Shown: positions 61,358 through 64,000 of the stretch, piece after piece | Layout: every line of letters starts with the position of its first letter | Numbering within the stretch: position 1 is the stretch's first letter | NCBI RefSeq assembly: GCF_001905385.1 | Contig: NZ_LIPF01000007.1 | Span: forward strand, 1-64,000 | Direction: 5' to 3' | DNA length: 64,000 bases | DNA from: Streptomyces sp. CB02414 | Lineage (GTDB): Bacteria; Actinomycetota; Actinomycetes; Streptomycetales; Streptomycetaceae | Position numbers and translations under genes: made by a program | Notes under the pieces: model-generated | What the model was told of the DNA's origin: nothing | Databases searched by the model: none | What the model saw: the letters and a program-made list of their open reading frames with translations, nothing else

Positions 61358-62245
61358 GTGAAGGGAATCGTTCTCGCCGGTGGCAGCGGCACACGGCTCT
61401 ACCCGCTGACGCTGGCGACGTCCAAGCAGCTGCTGGCCGTCCACGACAAACCGATGCTGTACTACCCGGTCTCGGTGCTGATGCTGGCCGGTGTCCGGGA
61501 CATCCTGATCATCTCGAACCCCGATGTGGTCCCGCACATCCAGGATCTGCTCGGTGACGGGTCCCGGCTCGGCCTGAACATCAGTTACGCCGAGCAGAAG
61601 GAGCCGCGTGGCATCGCCGAGGCGTTCCTGATCGGCGCGGACCACATCGGGCACGACCGGTCCGCGCTGGTCCTCGGCGACAACCTCTTCCACGGCGCCG
61701 GTTTCTACAATGTGCTGCAGCGGGAGACCCGTGCGGTCGACGGCTGCACGCTGTTCGGGTACTCCGTCGCGGATCCCGGGCGGTACGGCATCGCCGAGAC
61801 CGACGACACCGGCCGGCTGCTGTCGATCTGCGAGAAACCCCGCAGCCCGCGTTCCGACCAGGCCATCACCGGCCTCTACCTCTACGACAACGACGTCGTC
61901 GGCATCGCCGCCGGGCTGCGGCCCTCGGAGCGCGGCGAGCTGGAGATCACCGACGTCAACCAGGAGTACCTGCGGCAGGGCAGGGCCAGACTCGTGCCGC
62001 TCAGCCGCGGCTACACCTGGATGGACTGCGGGACGCACGACACCCTGACCGCCGCGAGCCAGTACGTGCAGGTGATCCAGGAACGGCAGGGGGTGCGGGT
62101 GGCCTGCCTGGAGGAGATCGCGCTGCGCATGGGCTACATCGACGCCGAGGCCTGCTACGAACTCGGCGCCCGCATGTGGCAGTCGGACTACGGCCGCTAC
62201 CTCACCGAGATCGCCCACACCTTCGCCGCCCACACCTTCGCTTAG
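61358..62245 (+). CDS. rmlA: Glucose-1-phosphate thymidylyltransferase
   Basis: A 295-residue nucleotidyltransferase making dTDP-glucose. The signature GGSGTRLYPLT...SKQLL is at the N terminus, followed by EPRGIAEAF, GDNLFHG, ICEKP and the C-terminal YTWMDCGTHD. Length matches short-form RmlA. The GTG at 61358 has GGAG six bases upstream. The next gene starts 9 bases after its stop, so they form one unit. Confidence 0.93.
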   Translation: MKGIVLAGGSGTRLYPLTLATSKQLLAVHDKPMLYYPVSVLMLAGVRDILIISNPDVVPHIQDLLGDGSRLGLNISYAEQKEPRGIAEAFLIGADHIGHDRSALVLGDNLFHGAGFYNVLQRETRAVDGCTLFGYSVADPGRYGIAETDDTGRLLSICEKPRSPRSDQAITGLYLYDNDVVGIAAGLRPSERGELEITDVNQEYLRQGRARLVPLSRGYTWMDCGTHDTLTAASQYVQVIQERQGVRVACLEEIALRMGYIDAEACYELGARMWQSDYGRYLTEIAHTFAAHTFA

Positions 62246-62254
62246 GAGGCCACC

Positions 62255-63322
62255 ATGGGAAGACTGCTCAGGACGGCGACCCGGCGCGTGGTGCCCGCCC
62301 ACCTGCGGTTCGTCCGGCCGGTATCACCGGGGGCCGCCGCCGGACCCGTGGCGCGCGTCTACCGGCAGGTCGAGGCCGACTTCGGGATGCTCGCCCCGCC
62401 GCTGGCCCTGCACGCCGCGGCACCCGACGTGCTCGCGGCGTGCTGGAGCATCCTGCGGGAGACACTGCTCGTACCGGGCCTGGCCGGCCGCGCCGACAAG
62501 GAGGCGGTGGCCGCGGCCGTGTCGCTGGCCAACCGCTGCCCGTACTGCGTGGACGTGCACGGTGCCGCCCTGACCGGACTGCTCGCCGGACCGGACGCTG
62601 CCCGCATCGCGGCCGGCGGGACCGACGAGGTCTCCGACCCCCGGCTGCGCGCCCTGGTCCGCTGGGCGCGGGCCGGCCGGGGGCCGGAGCCGTTCCCGGC
62701 CCGACAGCGGCCCGAACTCGCCGGGGTCGCGCTGACCTTCCACTACATCAACCGCATGGTCAACGTGTTCCTCCGGGACTCGCCGCTGCCGTCCGTGCCG
62801 CGGCCCGCGGAACGGGTCCTGCGGCGCACCGCGGCCTCGGTCATGGGGCGGCTCGGCCGAGTCCAGGTCGCCCCGGGCGCGTCGCTCGGCCTGCTGCCCC
62901 CGGCGGCGCCGCCCGCGGACACCGGCTGGGCCGCACCCGTACCGCACATCGCGAAGGCCGTGCACCGCGGTGCCGCCGCCATCGCCGCCGCCGGTGAGCG
63001 GAGTGTCCCGGCGGGGGTGCGTGCACTCGTCGAAGCCCGGCTCGACGACCCGGACTCCGGTACTCCCCCGGTGGACTTCCCCGGGTGGCTGGAGGGGGCG
63101 GTCGAACCGCTGTCCGCGCAGGACCGGCCGGCCGCGCGGCTGGCGCTGACGACCGCCGTCGCGTCCTACCGTGTCACCCCCGGGCTTGTCGCGGAATGCC
63201 GCGCGGACGACGCGCAGCTGATCGAGCTGACCTCCTGGGCGGCGTTCTCCGCAGCCCGCCGGGCGGTCGGCCGGCTCGTGCCGCAGGAAGGCACACGGAA
63301 AGATGTGGGGCCGTCCGCCTGA
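62255..63322 (+). CDS. AhpD-like/carboxymuconolactone-decarboxylase-family protein
   Basis: A 355-residue protein with the AhpD core at ~30-110: Glu83, then NRCPYCVDVH with Cys95, Cys98 and His102, the peroxidatic CxxC arrangement. It is about twice the length of typical AhpD. The C-terminal half repeats a similar helical plan without the CxxC, so it looks like a duplicated fold with one active half. Strong GGAGG before the ATG. Co-transcribed with rmlA. A protective or redox role during biosynthesis is inference. Confidence 0.8.
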   Translation: MGRLLRTATRRVVPAHLRFVRPVSPGAAAGPVARVYRQVEADFGMLAPPLALHAAAPDVLAACWSILRETLLVPGLAGRADKEAVAAAVSLANRCPYCVDVHGAALTGLLAGPDAARIAAGGTDEVSDPRLRALVRWARAGRGPEPFPARQRPELAGVALTFHYINRMVNVFLRDSPLPSVPRPAERVLRRTAASVMGRLGRVQVAPGASLGLLPPAAPPADTGWAAPVPHIAKAVHRGAAAIAAAGERSVPAGVRALVEARLDDPDSGTPPVDFPGWLEGAVEPLSAQDRPAARLALTTAVASYRVTPGLVAECRADDAQLIELTSWAAFSAARRAVGRLVPQEGTRKDVGPSA

Positions 63323-63434
63323 CTGCGACGCTCCACCGCATGGGCGGATCCAGCGAGGTTCCGTAGTCCTCGACGCCCTGCGCCCCACGCCGCCGCCAAC
63401 GGGCCGAGCGGCCACGAGGAAGGGTGGACCACCG

Positions 63435-64000
63435 ATGGGCAAGAAGCCACGCCGGGCGCTGGTGCTCGGCGGCAGCTACGCCGGCCTGTTCGCCGCGCGT
63501 GTCCTGACCGAGCAGTACGACGAGGTCCTGATCGTCGACCGTGACCGGCTGGTCGGCGAGCGGGGACCGCGCCGGGGCCGCCCGCAGGGCCGGCACATCA
63601 ACGCCATGCACGTCCGCGGGCTCCAGGTCACCGAGGAGCTGTTCCCCGGCTTCATCGACGGACTCGTCGCCGACGGCTGCCCGACCGGCGACTACGCCGG
63701 CTCGTGCCGCTGGTACTTCAACGGGCTGCCGCTGGTCCGTGAGGACATCGGCTACATCGCGGTACCGGCCACGGCTCCGCTGATGGAACGTCACCTGCGG
63801 GAACGCGTGGAGCAGCTGCCCGGGGTGCGGTTCGTCGAACGCCACGACATCGTCGGCCTCGAAGCCACGCCGGACCACTCCCGGATCACCGGGGCCCGGC
63901 TGTCCGACCTGGACGACGACCGGCGTGAGGTGGTCATCGAGGCCGACCTGGTCGTCGACGCCACCGGCCGTGGCTCGCGGACCCCGGCGATGCTGAAGCG
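63435..64000 (+). CDS. FAD-dependent oxidoreductase/monooxygenase, 5' part only
   Basis: The first 188 residues of a flavoprotein that runs off the right edge. The dinucleotide-binding GGSYAGLFAARVL, the following VDRDRL, and a second FAD motif (LVVDATGRGSRTP) are typical of the group that includes halogenases and hydroxylases. The GRPQGRHINAMHVRGL stretch resembles group-A FAD monooxygenase-like proteins. ATG at 63435 with an AGGAAGG site. Whether it hydroxylates, oxidises or halogenates cannot be told from this part. Confidence 0.75.
   Translation, partial: MGKKPRRALVLGGSYAGLFAARVLTEQYDEVLIVDRDRLVGERGPRRGRPQGRHINAMHVRGLQVTEELFPGFIDGLVADGCPTGDYAGSCRWYFNGLPLVREDIGYIAVPATAPLMERHLRERVEQLPGVRFVERHDIVGLEATPDHSRITGARLSDLDDDRREVVIEADLVVDATGRGSRTPAMLK

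Noticed and set aside
1..64000. CRISPR arrays and rRNA genes
   Set aside because: No regularly spaced repeats and no rRNA-like segments were seen on reading the window.

Overview
The window is high-GC actinobacterial DNA with Streptomyces-type gene content, codon use and ribosome-binding sites. It appears to begin at or very near a physical end of a linear replicon. The first ~150 bases are a tight series of short palindromes with 3-base loops, the hallmark of Streptomyces telomeres, and the first gene inward is a TtrA-like terminal helicase. Whether the replicon is a chromosome arm or a large linear plasmid cannot be decided from the sequence. An initiator-type tRNA-Met lies 14.9 kb from the end.

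Bases 1-23,400 are a terminal arm rich in DNA-maintenance and probable defence genes. They include the TtrA-like helicase, an Mrr-type nuclease with membrane helices, SbcC/SbcD, an OLD-family ATPase-nuclease broken by two 1-base frameshifts, and an XRE-ImmA/IrrE regulator coupled to a gene with a tRNA-guanine-transglycosylase-like zinc site. A HEPN-motif protein and a PD-(D/E)XK nuclease also lie here. At 16.2-18.6 kb a translationally coupled three-gene operon (small HTH; HTH plus family-B-polymerase-like protein; small HTH protein) has the layout of a tap-tpg telomere-replication operon but looks divergent. I regard it as the most interesting system in the window. A hydrolase/MarR/methyltransferase set with a clear operator closes the arm.

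Bases 23,400-32,850 are a mobile-element graveyard. It holds a degenerate ISL3-family element with both inverted repeats and a DUF4259 cargo gene, a tyrosine-recombinase C-terminal fragment, an IS21 left-end remnant that truncates a small gene, and a frameshifted IS5-family element. Between them lie an acetyltransferase, a methyltransferase/MerR pair and several gene fragments. A 47-bp exact direct repeat brackets this region.

Bases 32,850-64,000 hold the left part of a hybrid non-ribosomal peptide/polyketide biosynthetic cluster that continues past the right edge. An MFS exporter is divergent from a coupled operon of four megasynthase genes plus an MbtH gene. Reading order is A-(degenerate MT)-PCP; C-A(Val-like)-PCP; half-C-A(Gly-like)-PCP-C-half-C-A-PCP; KS-AT-ACP-C-A-PCP-C-A-PCP-TE. 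If colinear, this gives five or six amino acids with one malonate-type extension, released by the terminal thioesterase. Downstream are a flavin split-barrel oxidoreductase, a PhyH-family dioxygenase, dTDP-glucose pathway genes (rmlA, rmlB, an rmlC-like epimerase), a putative sugar O-methyltransferase, an AhpD-like protein and the start of an FAD-dependent oxidoreductase. Together they suggest an oxidised, glycosylated and O-methylated lipid-free peptide-polyketide. A TTA codon in the second NRPS gene suggests bldA control. No pathway-specific regulator or glycosyltransferase is seen inside the window.
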